A stretch of 64,000 nucleotides of DNA. Origin: Tanypteryx hageni (taxonomy: Eukaryota > Arthropoda > Insecta > Odonata > Petaluridae). This document shows, in pieces, positions 46,243 through 58,590 of the stretch. The notes beneath the pieces are model-generated. The model saw only the letters and a program-made list of their open reading frames with translations. It made no database searches and was not told where the DNA came from. The stretch is from contig CM054117.1 of assembly GCA_028673005.1 (NCBI GenBank), positions 50,358,870-50,422,869 of the forward strand, given 5' to 3'. Each line of letters begins with the position of its first letter. Positions within the stretch are counted from its first letter, which is position 1. The position numbers and the translations under genes were made by a program.

Positions 46243-47863
46243 GGCTTTTGTCGTCTAGTCCGTGAAATTGTTCGACTGCTATGAAAATTTACGGTCGGCG
46301 TCACCGGCTTGTAGGGCGAGGAGGAATCGGAGTAGTGGGAAGAAAGAGAGGAAATGTTCAATTTCCGCATAAATTTTTAAAAATCCACGCTTACCGTAAC
46401 AAAAAAGGATTTTAACTCATTTTCTCGTTGCCGTTAAGTTTTTGTTTCCGCCGCCCTTCGCAGGAAACTGGAGGAATTCCTAGCGTTTTGAAAAGTCGCC
46501 TTGGTTTTTTTTGCATTTTTGCGGTTAGGGTTACCTTTTCTTTTTTCTTTCTGATGAGTTGTCATTGGATTTATCTCATCTAGCCGTTCTTTGTTTTAAG
46601 CTTAGGCAATTCGTTTTTTCGGTTTATATTTTTTACTTGGTATTTTTTTCTTGAATTTGAAAATTTCGGACACTGTCCCGAAAAATTGTCATTTTTTTAT
46701 ATTGGTTAAATAATATATTTTTCGTTTTAATTTGACCGAAGCGAAGAATGCTTTTATAAGATATTTTTGCAGAGTTAACATTTTTTATTGTGTGTATTTC
46801 CTGAATTTAATTGCGAAAGGATGAAAAATCTGCTTTCAACTTTTTTGCCTCTTACAACATAATATATTTGGAATGAACTGCAATTTATGTCGACTGATTA
46901 TCAATCAAATGCAGTTTTATGATATATATGTGTGTCAAGTTTGTTTTCACAAAATTCATTTCAGATATTTCGTCTACGGTTCGTTAAATTTACTCTCTTG
47001 GCAAATATTTGTATTTTCTATAATTGTTTCATTGTTGACTTAGATATCATAGAAACGTTATTCCAAAAATTCCGTGTGTTTTAGGCCGAGTAATTTTCAG
47101 TGATGACCTAATCCTGCTCTTAGTCAAATTAAAAAAGAAATGAATTTTGGAGCTGTTTTTTAAAATCCAAATACCATTATACTATGTAAATTGCAAAACA
47201 AGTAGTTCTGGAAAGAACTAATCCGACTGATTTCCTTTCAATACAATTTTAATATATATAACAAGTAGGGGTGTACACAGGTTTCTCATGGTACAGAAGT
47301 GCTTTTCGTCAAATTCGCCCGAGTATAATCGTATACTAATGTATACGAAATCAGAAAATTATTTTTCCTTATATTGTTGTACCCCTACTTTTTTGATCCG
47401 TTCTAAACATATTTCTTTCGTTTTTCCATTTTATGCTCGCCCTATAAACTAAATTTCTTTTAAATCCGTTCAGCCAATACCTTGCAAATTCATATTCACA
47501 GAAAAATTCTAACCTAGTGGTAGTCCTGTTTAGTCGACCAGGTTAAAATATGATATTTTGGTTATTTATTTACATGAAAATTAAATATACTATATTTGGT
47601 TAAAATCCATTAGGTCAGTTCTCTAGAAATACGTGTAAAAGAAATATTATTTAATTTTTTATAGTGGTAGCTCTGCTCTCTAGTTCCGCTTTAAACATTT
47701 TGATTTAATTATAGTATGTTGTAAAAATCTAGTATAAAAATTTTAATTGAAATCCATTCAGCCAATCCCTTCCAAATCCCTAATTACTGAGAGTTTAATT
47801 TGTAATTGTTGCATCCCTGTTTGGCTGATTCGGTTTAAATATGCTAATATGGTTCTGTATATA

Positions 47864-48322
47864 CAAGTTGTCGGTGCTTGCATACTGCAAGCGCTTATAA
47901 AATCAACATACACTAAGATCTAAACTGCACTTGAGTCACGCGGAGCCTACATACGATATTAGACAATAAATTCCATGAGTTCTAGCAGAATATTTAGAAT
48001 TTTCCGCGAAATTAAAGCAACTATCCCTAATTTCTAAATTCTCTGGCAATTGATTTGTGTCCAAGTTTTCGTATTTCAAGTTTCGTGACTCAGATCGCCC
48101 TGCATGAGCAATAAGAATAATCAACATTATGAAAATACCCGATACTATAAAATTATGAAAAAATTAGGATATTATGTGTTAAGATTATGGCAACATTATC
48201 CATGACTTTTATCACGTACTTGGATAAATAAATAATAATAACTGAAAAGCTAAAATTTCACAAAAAACTACGAAACACAAAACATTAAAATGCTTTTCAC
48301 GTTTTACTAAATTTCGTGTTAG

Positions 48323-48376
<54 letters not shown>

Positions 48377-49538
48377 CATCTCTACCATAAATAATTTGAA
48401 GAATTTGTTTGTTTGTTTGTATATTTATAACGCAACAACTACAGAACGTAGAAGCAAGATGAAGGTACCATTTTAACTGCAATAAAAAGTTAAGCAAAAT
48501 GGGAGGGGTTTAAAGCAATTTGAACTACATTTTTCATTTTAAAATGTTTTTCTATTTTAATTTCACTCATTTAAATAACACGGGAATGAGCGTATTGTTG
48601 GATTTACAATCTTTATAAACAATACCTAATATTAACTAAAAGAAATAATATATGCCTAAAATAGGAAAGAAAGAAACACGTTATTCAAAGAAGGGTAATC
48701 ACCAAAAATACTATAAATCTGTCTAACTCAAAAAAAAATAATTGGAAAACAGTTTTAATGTGCAATTTTAAGTGCTTTCGTTCTCTAAAAACTTTTTATG
48801 TATTTTGCATATTCTCTATACTTACTAGATAGCGAAATATGTTTTTCATTAACATTGAAAATGAATAGTGAAAGATATCGCAGAAGGTAAATTAAGAAAA
48901 CTTCTATAACAATTCCTTAATTTAGACCAACATTTATGATCGTTTACTCTTCCTCCCTTGAATATCTATATGTACATTTTGATTTCCATTCAACTGAACA
49001 TTTGTATGCATCAATTAAGCCAATTATACTTATTAGATTATAATACATACAAATTAGACTCACAAAATCAACCTTTGCATGGGATAACGCATGGGTAAGC
49101 TAAACTTGAATATATCTTCAAACGTGTTTCCAGCGGTTGCATCCCTAGAGCTTGCAATTCGTGCCCAAGTTTTTAATATTTTTGAGGTTCATGACTACAT
49201 AATATCATGCCGTTTCATCCACTGGAACTCAATTCGAGTGAAATAACTATATTTTAAAAGTGATTCCATGGATTGTTTATTATGATTATTTGACAAAAAT
49301 ACAGTCGCCAAATTTATGGATAAAGGATGCATGAAAAAATTATTTATTTGGGCAAAAGATGAGAAGACAAGAAATATTGCATACCATTAAGCACTACAAT
49401 AAAAATTAACATGGTTTCATTACTTGGTTTTATTCTCACATCTTCCTCAATATTTTTTGTTTTGACTTAAAAACCCGAGCAACGCCGAGTCATTTCAGAT
49501 AGTATCCTATGTATGTAAGAAGCAGCTCTATATAATGA
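47864..49538 (-). mobile_element. Non-autonomous Helitron-like element B2 (1675 bp)
   Basis: Minus strand: starts TCATTATATAGAGCTGCTTC (first base 49538) and ends with hairpin GCTTGCAGTATGCAAGC, spacer and CTTG at 47867-47864, followed by T. The start contains a GACTCGGCGTTGCTCGGGT phrase about 40 bases in. It aligns with B1 over its 3' part but is some 740 bp longer, including a (TA)n tract at 48326-48374. The insertion point inside the satellite independently supports both boundaries. The last tetranucleotide is CTTG where Helitrons normally have CTRR. Confidence 0.7.
48326..48374. repeat. (TA)n microsatellite
   Basis: Pure TA run of 49 bp inside Helitron-like B2, absent from the corresponding region of B1. 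Frames through it are artefacts. Confidence 0.95.
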
Positions 49539-49830
49539 TGTGTATATTATAAGTATTAAATTCGTTTAAAATTGATGTGGACAGTTCAACACAAATACTT
49601 GTAAAAAGAATTTTTTTATTCCTTTTATTGTGACAGCCGTGCTTTCTATATCTATACTAAACATCTTGATTTTGTTATTTTATGTTGCATGCGTAATTTA
49701 GTTGAAATCATTTGAGCCAATTCCGTCCAAATTCATAATTACCGAAAAGTTTAACTTTGCAATTGTGGCACCCCTGCTGATTCGATCCGGTCCAAATATG
49801 TAATTTTGGTCATTAATATATGTGCGCCTT

Positions 49831-50135
49831 ATCTCTCTTATTCTTCTCCCTTTTAACCCTACCTATTCGTGGCATATATCCCCTTTTCCTTTCGCCTTGC
49901 TGCCTCAGAATACCCCCATTCCACTCCTTCGCGGGCTTCATCCAGCTCTCGCATCATAAACCATCTCTCCGCCAATTTACCTCTCCCAATTTTCCTCCCT
50001 CCATATCCTCACCTCCCTCCACACCTTCCGCTCTTCAAACAACCCTCCTTGCCCTCATTTCTCTTCCCTCGTCGCCTCCGCCTTCTTCTGCGTCCAAAAT
50101 CTCCCGCTCTACGGTTTACGGTTACCCGAGAAATA
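49831..50135. repeat. Pyrimidine-rich tract
   Basis: C/T-dominated sequence with CCCTCC and CTTCC blocks. Frames of 110 and 89 codons are Ser/Pro/Leu-rich and overlap in two registers, so they are composition artefacts. Confidence 0.8.
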
Positions 50136-50369
50136 TAATCTCCAAACTATAGAGAGAGAAGGGTTAACTTCGTTATAAGGCGTTTGTTGTTGCTGTTGTT
50201 TGGTTATCACAGTCTTCTTCCTTTACCGATATATTTCTTTAATGTCGTTTTTATACGTCTTGCAAATATTTACCTGAACCTATTATATAATTTTTATGGT
50301 TTCGGAATCGTTTACGTTAAAGTGCCAGTAGTCATTGTTACAGCCTGCTGGATTGTGTAATGTTGCGTG

Positions 50370-50540
50370 AAATGGTCCTGTCTGTGCGTGTGTCTGTCCC
50401 TTGCTAACAACTTTTGCACCAATGGGCCGATTTTCATGAAACTTGGTATGAGGCTCGTGCTGCCAGGGCCCACATCCGGGCTATATATTATTTGGCGAAA
50501 ATTTTAGTCTTGAGTTTGATTCCAGGAAAGTTTTTTCCCT
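50370..50540 (+). other. Possible transposon untranslated segment
   Basis: CCTGTCTGTGCGTGTGTCTG, followed by AACTTTTGCACCAATGGGCC and TTTCATGAAACTTGGTATGA, is a phrase order I associate with arthropod interspersed repeats of unknown or RTE-like class. No second copy is evident in the window. Confidence 0.3.
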
Positions 50541-52040
50541 ATTTGTTTTACATAGGAAATCTCAAATCCATCGTGCAGAGATGTTCTTCAACACATTAAA
50601 ATATCTTAAAATAATTATATCAGAGCGAGGCTTGTACTGTTCTAAGGGGAAAAGAAAGTAAATTCTAATTCTTGTCGCCGAATCTTCTAATTCTTATCGC
50701 CGAATTTTGATAATTGATCGTATTTTCTTGAATTTCTATTGAAACAGCGTTTTTGCATTTTAAATCGCATTTATCGGATTTTTGCCATGGAGACGATTAT
50801 TACCGAACTAGGCTTGAGCATAAACGAGTGATCAAATGGGTTATTTTCTTTTCCGCTCGACAACTCTTCAGCAGTGGACAGTTGATCCAGACATATTAGC
50901 GTATAAACAATAACATTTATTAAATTCGTTTATTTAAAAAAATACCTGCAAAATATGTCAGAAAGAGATTTTGACATTGTTTTTTAGTATTTTAAACCTC
51001 ATAATGCTCTATTAATTTGTTTTCCAATGTTTCTCTATCACTGATAAACTATGAATTACAAATGGTATTTATGGTATGAGAATTACTTGGAATGACTAAC
51101 ACATACTGAAACATTTCCTGTCAATATAAATAATCAATTCGAGACGTCAACGTTGGGAAACCAGCCTGCATTAGTTTTGGTTTGAACTTCTTGTTGTTTC
51201 TTACTTTAGGTGCCATTATCTAGATTCATAAAATCTTTTCCTTTTTTGTCTTACTAAAAATGTGTTGACTAATAAGGATAATAAAGATGTCATAGTTAAA
51301 TTTCCTCAGATGTTACCAAATTTCTATTTGCGTGATTTTTGCATGCGGACGCCATGGAATTCAATGTGAATCAATACTTTTCCTTAATGGTCGTTATGAA
51401 ATCTATCGAAATTAATCACCCGTCAATGAATGAATTGCGAACCTATCTTTGAATACCTCTACGATTACACTTCGGTGAATTGAACTTAAAATAATTAATT
51501 AATAATTGTATTAATTACCACTAATATTGCGTAAATTAAAAAGTAAATATTTCTCATATTCAATTAAATTGAAACTAAGCAAGCTGGAATAAATTGTGAC
51601 GGCTGGTCTTTAAATGCTAATCTATTTATGATGGGAAATAAATGACACCAAATCGTGTAGTTATATGTCAATATTTTTTACCTCTGCCAAAGACAAAGAA
51701 AACTCTTTAACAGTTTTTATATGCCCTAATGTTATATCTAAAATCTGAATGTGGATTTATAGATTTAGTAATTCATAGTCAACACTTTAATTCTTAATAC
51801 CATATTCTTCCCATCCTATCCATAATGTATGACTGATCTCGCCGAATGGCGACCGTAACCCAAGCGCCAATCTCACTCCAGCAAATTATAAAGACCTTTA
51901 AAAATCTATTCAATTTTTTAATGTCCAACCTTTATACTACCTCCGAAGCTTTCTACATTTATTAGCTCCATTTTCTATGGAAAACGTCAAACACCTTCGA
52001 GCTTTTTCAGAGCTACCTTACCCTGGCGCATTACGTGTTT
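50541..52040. other. No gene recognised
   Basis: AT-rich sequence with no open frame above about 60 codons and no repeat seen. A (GA)n run of about 22 bp begins at 52058. Confidence 0.5.
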
Positions 52041-52059
52041 GACCGCATTAAATAAAGGA

Positions 52060-53830
52060 GAGAGAGAGAGAGAGAGAGCAATTTATCTTACGACTTCTCA
52101 TGTTTTCTTATACTCTTCATCATCTTCCTCCACTCTCTTCATCCCTCTTTCCCTTCGTTTCCTCCACCCTTCCTCATTTCCCTTTTTCCTATCGGTTTGC
52201 CTTGTTTCCATTTCTCAGTTTCACTCCTTTTCCGCATTCCGTACCTTTCATAAATGTCATATCATCTTTTTTTTACTTCCTTAATTGCTATGTTAACAAC
52301 ATTGTGCCTTCTATTCGCCTCTCTTTTCTCAGAATTGCCCTCTCTCGCTTGTTATTTCCAATCCAAAAGACAAACGCGCGCAAACCACTCACCCAAAATG
52401 ATTCTTCCCCTCGCACGTAATTCATTCGGCCAGTGTCCATTCAACCACTAACTCAACTTCATCATCTCTTCCTTAAAGCAAAACCCGTGTGCCCTTTTGA
52501 TCCTTCCCTTCGTTTCAACTCTCTCCCTCTCCATCTCATCGACTCACTCCCTCTTTTCTCTCCTCCTACTCTTCCTCCCATTCACCCTCCTCTTTCTCCC
52601 ATCCCTCCTTCAACTCTTCCTCCCCATCACATTACTCTCCTGTTCTCCCTCCCTCCCTCTCCTCCTCTCTTACCCATCCCTCTCCTTCTCTCTTACCTCT
52701 CCCAATCCTCTCTTTCTCCCTAACACTCTTCTCTCTCGTCCTCCCTCTCACTATCCCCTCCCCTCCTTTTTCTTCCTCTTCCATTAATCTCTATCACTCT
52801 CCCCCTTCCTTTCCTCTTTCCCCTCACTATATCCCTCTATCTTCCGCCATTGCAACCCTCTCCCCATTCTCTCCATCCTCTTTCTCCCTCTCCCCTTCCT
52901 CTCTTCCCCCTTTCTCTCCTCTCCTCCTCTTTCTCCTTGCACTCCTCTCCACTCCTCCCACTTACATCTCTTCCCCTACCCTTCCTCCCTCGCCCCATCC
53001 ACTCTATCCCTCACCCCATTCTATCCCCTCCATTTTCTCCCTCTCCCCCGCCTCTCTGCCCCTTCTTTCCTCCTCTCTCCCTCTCCACCTCTACCTCCTC
53101 ACACTCTTTTCCCTCCCCTTCCAACGTCTCTCTATCTTCCTCCACTCCATCCATCTCTCCTCCTTATCCACCTCCCATTACGTACTTTCCATCTCTCTCT
53201 TCCTTTTCTCTCTCCCTCACTCCTCTCCCACTCTCTCCCTTACCTCTCCTTCCCTCAACCCTTCATTTTGATTTCCTCAACGTCCTACCCTATATTCCCT
53301 CTCTCTCTCTCTCTCTCTATCTCGGTACTTGAAGCTTTCAGTAACATCCTCCCCTCAATTTCCTCTCCCTTTACTCTTACTCTACTTTTGCGCACACGAC
53401 ATCTAGCCTTTCCTCATTTCACCTCCTCCACTCTCTCTCTCTCTTTCTCTTGCATTGCAGGCCTTAACTCCATCTCTCTCCCTCTCTTTCCGACTACTCT
53501 TTACCGCCTCTTAATTAACCTATCTTCAATCCAATTCCATTTCACGGTTCTCCCCTCCCCTTCCTCATTTATATAACCTCCGACTCTTCTCTCTCTCTCT
53601 CCATTTCCCTCGGACCCGTTTCCCTATCCACTTTACCTTCTCTCTCTCTCTCTCCCTCATTAAGTCTCTCCTCCCTCTCTAGCGCTCGTTGCCTCTCTCG
53701 CCGAATTACGTTTCAACCGCTTCGGAGAATTAAAATGTTAACTACGCTCGTTCAGAAAAGTTTTTCTGGCAGATATGGGAGGGAATTTTAGATTCGCGGT
53801 TTATGTCTCTCTTCCTCTCTCTCTCTCTAG
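52060..53830. repeat. Long pyrimidine-rich region
   Basis: About 1.8 kb dominated by C and T on the plus strand, densest at 52500-53330, with (TC)n at 53299-53319 and 53806-53830. Overlapping Ser/Pro/Leu frames in several registers (up to 160 codons) follow from composition. Unlike 33.4 kb there is no clear fixed-length unit. Confidence 0.85.
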
Positions 53831-55354
53831 CTCTCCGCTCTTTTTATCATCGAGGAGGCTTTAAATTGTCCTGGCGGCGACCCCGACGAGCGTTCGTGTG
53901 TTTCTGTGTGCTATTCCTAATCATAATTCATCCGGAAGGATTGTATTAGGGCGGCTCGCAGAATTTTTGTGGCATACACTTCGTCGTTGCGGTTTTAATC
54001 ACTTCTGTGACGAAATTGGATCGCTGCGAGGGAAAATTGGTTCGGTCTAGGAAGAAGTTTTTGGTTTAATTCTTTGAATTTGGTAAAAAAGTGGCCCTCT
54101 GACCTTTTTGATGTCTCTCGTTAAAATGTGTTCGATTAGCGAGGATTCTTTTTGGATCAATATTCAGTCGAGTAAAGAAGTTATTCTGTGCCATTGCGTT
54201 AGTATTAACTACCCATTCGCCACAAAAAGAAAGTATTTATACGTATGTCGGCCTCCTATTCACGGGTAAAGGTTTAGAATATTTTCAGTTTAAATTCAGA
54301 TTATTGTGAAATAATTTACCTAAGTCGATTTATGCTCTACCCTCACAACAGCCTAGGAAAAATAAAGCTTCAAATTTTGCTGAACTGCATGTATTCCTCA
54401 ACTCAAACGTCCTCTAGATAGGACATTAAGTTTATAAGATAATTATTCTGAAATTCCACCTGTACTCTTGTCTTTGAATGTTTATTGCAAACAAAATTTG
54501 CTCACTTGTCACACTTTCTTGGATATTATTTTTTGTCATTCCCATGACATAAATAGCATCGCCGTTGCTTCTTTCCCTGATCACTTGACCCCGCCTTGGT
54601 TTTCTTAACTTTCCTCCCGGTTGATTCTGTCGCGCGCCAGGTAAATTTAAGGAAATGAACTAGTATTCTCGGGAAACAGTTAATGTTTCGAAACGGCTTC
54701 TGCTAAAGTTTCACGATGAGCTTTTGGAGAATAGCTGAAAGCTCAGTTTTCAGAAAAAAATAACTATAGTAAATATTCAAGAAAATAAATATTCTGGGTT
54801 ATTTTTGACCCGATTTCGGCCGTCCGAGTGTTGATAACATTAAAAAAAATCTATATATGTATGATTAAAATAATACTAAAATGCATTTAACGTTGAATTT
54901 CACTTCTTGGAAAAAGTGAATTTTTGTTTGTATCATGGTGGTACCCGGTGTTTTTGACAAAATATTTGGTGGTACGTAAGATGCTAAACGTTGAGAATAG
55001 CTTAGTCAATCAAATTAAGTGTTATCCTAAATCTTATGCAACCGAAACAGCAATCAGCAGAGAACACGGGGTCTCCGTTGCCAAATATATTACTCGAACG
55101 TATTTTTAGTTTATTTTAAACGAAAGATCTTGCGTATTTAATCGGTTGGTCTCCTATTGATCAATGCATTCCCAATGATTAAATTGGAAACCATCCAACC
55201 CTTCAAGAGCGGCGTGGATTTTTTTGCCGTTCGTGGATGCGATTCGCTTCTTGTTTACTTCCGCATCGAATCGTCTACACGTCTAATTCACTGGCATGTA
55301 TCATTCGACATTGCTAAGCAGGACAGCTCACCTTCGATGGTAAAAATCTCATTA
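53831..55354. other. No gene recognised
   Basis: AT-rich with a GC-richer patch at 53840-54060. Frames of 61-67 codons at 54924-55360 are unrecognised. Confidence 0.45.
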
Positions 55355-55362
55355 CTCTAGGC

Positions 55363-55904
55363 CAGTGATGGCGAACCTACGGCACGCGTGCCAAGGGTGG
55401 CACGCGGAACAATTTGGGTTGGCACGGCACAAAATAGAATAAGAAATAAAATGTGCCACTCGTTAATACAGCGAGGTGACAAAAATTACCCCAGGAATCT
55501 AAAACGCGAATAACTCACTCAAGGATGTAGATAGAAAATTGAAAATTGGTAGAAATAATCTATTCAAATATAAAAATGCTTTTTCGAAATGGCTCATTTG
55601 TTTATATTGACAACCGATTGCTGTTAGAAACAAAATCAATATAAATAATTATTGTTCAAATAATTTATTTAAAGTTACAAATTTTAATTCTGTTCTTTTA
55701 TTAATTTGAACCCGTAATTTTTGACGAGCAATTTCGCTAGTTGAGTAGTATATATTTCTTCATGTGTGGGAAAAGACATATTATATGCTATATTCTACGA
55801 ATAGACACAAATAAGATTTTTTATGATACTGGCACGCCAACAGTCAAATCTTGTCTTATTAAGGTAATTTTGGCACGCGAGCTAGAAAAGGTTCGCCATC
55901 ACTG
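55363..55904. mobile_element. hAT MITE (542 bp) with perfect target duplication
   Basis: Termini CAGTGATGGCGAACCT and its exact 16-bp inverse AGGTTCGCCATCACTG. The octamer CTCTAGGC occurs immediately on both sides (55355-55362 and 55905-55912), an exact 8-bp duplication typical of hAT insertion. Subterminal TGGCACGC phrases repeat inward from both ends. The interior is AT-rich and non-coding. It is the best-preserved hAT-derived element in the window and probably the youngest. Confidence 0.93.
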
Positions 55905-55912
55905 CTCTAGGC

Positions 55913-57660
55913 CACTGTTTCTCATCTGAGTTGATATATGATTTAATATGTACACTTACCCAGTATTAGGTTGCTCAAGTGGTTAGTTTATTCATATTTT
56001 CTGTTTTATTGACCTCATTGCCGGTATTTAGAGAAAGTCTGTTTATGAGGGATATTCCTTGACATATACTCAGGGAAGGAAGTTAAATAAAAAACGTCCT
56101 CCGGGTTCGATTGCTGCGGTCTTCCAATAGCTGTCTCGCTTTTGTTTGGCTTTGCAGTCTCCTTTTCATTCTTCCCTGTCGCATCCCCATTTCCTCCCTC
56201 CACTCGTCTGCCAACTCTGTCTTTCTCACCGTCCCACATCCACACTCTCGACCTGTATACTGTGACCCAAACATGTCGCCGCGGTTTCCAATTAACTCTG
56301 TCAGCGTCTGACCGCAAAGCTGTGCTTCATACCCGAAGCCTTTGAGTCGTATCGGTATGTTTTATATCGAAGCGAAGCCGATACACGTAAAATTGGGGCT
56401 TTTTGCGGTTCCTTTTAAGGGGAAATACTGTTTAGGCACCATATACGGGTCGGGTATCCTCGTTTGTTTAGCTTATTTTAACATGGCGTAATAAATGATC
56501 TAGGTCAGATCCAGTATTGGGTCGCATGGCTCAGAAAGAAAACGTGAGCAATCGACGCGTAGTCAGTTAAGTACGTATGTCGAAATTGACGGGAAAAGAT
56601 TCGTTCCTATAAGATAAATAAACATAATTTCAGAATATATTGTCTTTTTTTTGCCAATTAATGAAGGGTAGAGTCAAAATAATTTTTCTTTGCGTTGTTT
56701 TCTCTTCCACTGGTTTACATGTATGATAGGCATTGGTCTAGGTGATTCACGTTTTATTTAGAGGTTTTATTAAAGATTATTCACATTTCAGCCACGAAAA
56801 AAACCATCCTCGACAGTAGTAACTCTCCTTTCATTAAGTAAGAATATTTTAATTAGAATCGACGAATGATTGCCACCGATGACACCACCGTCGTATTTTT
56901 TATATTCGAGCAGTAATTTGTGATTGGTAATTCGTTTTAGGATATTGGTTTTATTTTTTACCAAATGCATGTGGATGACCTCTTCAAGAATATATAGCTC
57001 TAATATTCTGTTAATTTTGCACTAAATTTTTAAAACAGCATGTTCGGCGAAAATTTTCAACTTCAACTTACACCTATATTGCTTAACTACGGCTTATATC
57101 GACTATTATTAACGCGGAAGACGGATATGTCAAGCAACACATCCTTTTTGACTTTTATTGACAACCAGAGCTATGTTTCAGTTTATTGAAGGCATATGGT
57201 AGATAAAGACAATTTCCATGGCTATTAAACGCGCGATCAAACAACAAAAGAATTGCAGCAACGAAAGTACCCGACCTGTGCGTTAACTAACAACCGTTGA
57301 TACCTACCAAACGTTTTTAACATTTTTTTAAATTTCCAGTCATCAAGGAAACTCGATCGGGGTAAACGTATTAATAAAAATTTCCTCGACATTTTATTAT
57401 TCGTAGCGAGAAAAACACCGGAAAATTAATTTACCTCCAATTTTCTCGGCGCATTTATAAAAAGAATGAGAACTTTTTTCCGTTTTAGTTATTGTCTGGA
57501 TTAACACACGCTCTAACACTCCCCCACTCGCTCTCTCTTTCTCTTTTGTGCGAGCGTTTCCCTGCATTAATGAAGGTATATTAAAGAGGACGCCTTCGGA
57601 ATTGGAAGTGAATAGTGGCCCGACAGGCAATTTAAAAACTTCCACCCTCCTCTCCTGCTC
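55913..57660. other. No gene recognised
   Basis: Frames are open on both strands at 56015-56345 (minus 100 codons, plus 66-67 codons). Neither translation is convincing. The rest is AT-rich. Confidence 0.4.
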
Positions 57661-57815
57661 CCCCCTCTTCCCTCCCCTCCTGCCTCCCCTCTTCCCTCCC
57701 CTCCTGCCTCCCCTCCTGCCTCCCCTCCTGCCTCCCCTCCTGCCTCCCCTCCTGCCTCCCCTCCTGCCTCCCCTCCTGCCTCCCCTCCTGCATCCTCTCC
57801 TGCATCCTCTCCTAC
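57661..57815. repeat. 12-bp CT minisatellite
   Basis: About a dozen copies of TCCCCTCCTGCC, with the last units changed to CTCTCCTGCATC. The 12-bp period keeps frames open on both strands (plus LLPPLLPP, minus RRGGRRGG), explaining the 186- and 143-codon frames. CT-rich DNA continues to about 58070. Confidence 0.95.
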
Positions 57816-58379
57816 CTTCCATCCACACTCAACCTCCTCTTCCTCATTTTTCCTCGCATCTCCCTATCTCCCAATCTAGCCATCTTTCAAGCACTCTTGT
57901 AACCCTCGATCTCTCTCTCCCCTTCACTCCTTATTCTCACTCCTGTCACTCAACCTCCTCATCCTTATCTTTCATTCATGATTCCCCCTTATCTCTAATC
58001 CAGTTTCTCTCTCTCTTTATCATTGCCTCTCATTCACTCCTCTCACTTCGCGTTTACGTTAGCTCCCAATTGTTTTCTGAAAAGTGCTTTATAAACTCTT
58101 ATATATAATATGTGCACACAGGATTTCGGTAAAAATATTTTTCTTCTATCTAGAAATCGGAGTAATATATCAGCAACTCGGGTGATCGTTGCAGGATAAA
58201 ACCGGAAGGCCAAAAATTCAAGACGACATCTAAAACCTATTTTTTGCGTCGCAATATATGTTTTTGACTAGTAAATGAGATAGATTTAAGAGAAAAATTA
58301 AAGGGTCGCCTTGGCGCTGAAAAAGTATATCTTCAATTGCAATAAATAGGTTGGGAAAACTATGCGCGCATTTTGGTTT

Positions 58380-58590
58380 AAAAGCCATCATCAATGGTGA
58401 CTTTCCGGTACTATATATGCATTAAAAAAGAATCTGAATCACCAGTGACGACGGTTAATTTGTAGCATAAAATTTCAACTAGTTTTTTAAACTTTATTAT
58501 GGCTATTTGGCCATTGTAGAAACAATTTGAATTAACTACTGATGAAGACCACTCATGACTGCTCCCTGGTAGCCAAAATGCACATTTGGT
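58380..58590. other. Inverted pair of TGATGA-stem motifs
   Basis: On the minus strand TTGATGA (58394-58388) is followed by TGGCTTTTAAACC and CAAAATGCGC. On the plus strand CTGATGA (58539-58545) is followed by AGACC ... GGT and CAAAATGCAC. Both resemble decayed hammerhead-type (CUGAUGA, stem, GAAA) ends found in Penelope-like and related elements, pointing away from each other. No coding segment of such an element is seen beside them. Confidence 0.3.

Larger units (their letters stand above)
47300..49830. repeat. ~140-bp tandem satellite, interrupted by Helitron-like B2
   Basis: Diverged monomers contain an AAATCCxTTCAGCCAAT block, then ATTCATAATTAC-like, TACCCCTGxT-like and GATCCGGTxTAAA-like segments. 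Block starts at 47462, 47603 and 47750 give steps of 141 and 147 bp. The next clear block start is at 49705. Subtracting the 1675-bp B2 element leaves 280 bp, or two monomers, so the array was continuous before B2 inserted. A partial monomer precedes 47462. About five to six monomers in total. Confidence 0.75.

Noticed and set aside
46042..46370. Possible small protein with 14-residue repeats
   Set aside because: Explained by a 42-bp minisatellite that is open on both strands; no start context or homology.
47263..47390. Inverted AAGTAGGGGT ... ACCCCTACTT ends, considered as a MITE
   Set aside because: The right-hand sequence lines up with the satellite monomer, so the inverted match is probably incidental.
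56015..56345. Overlapping 100-codon minus and 66-67-codon plus frames, considered as a LINE fragment
   Set aside because: Neither strand shows a reverse transcriptase or endonuclease motif that I can name.
57397..58108. 143-codon (minus) and 186-codon (plus) frames
   Set aside because: Built on the 12-bp CT repeat (RRGG and LLPP peptides), with unrecognised flanks.
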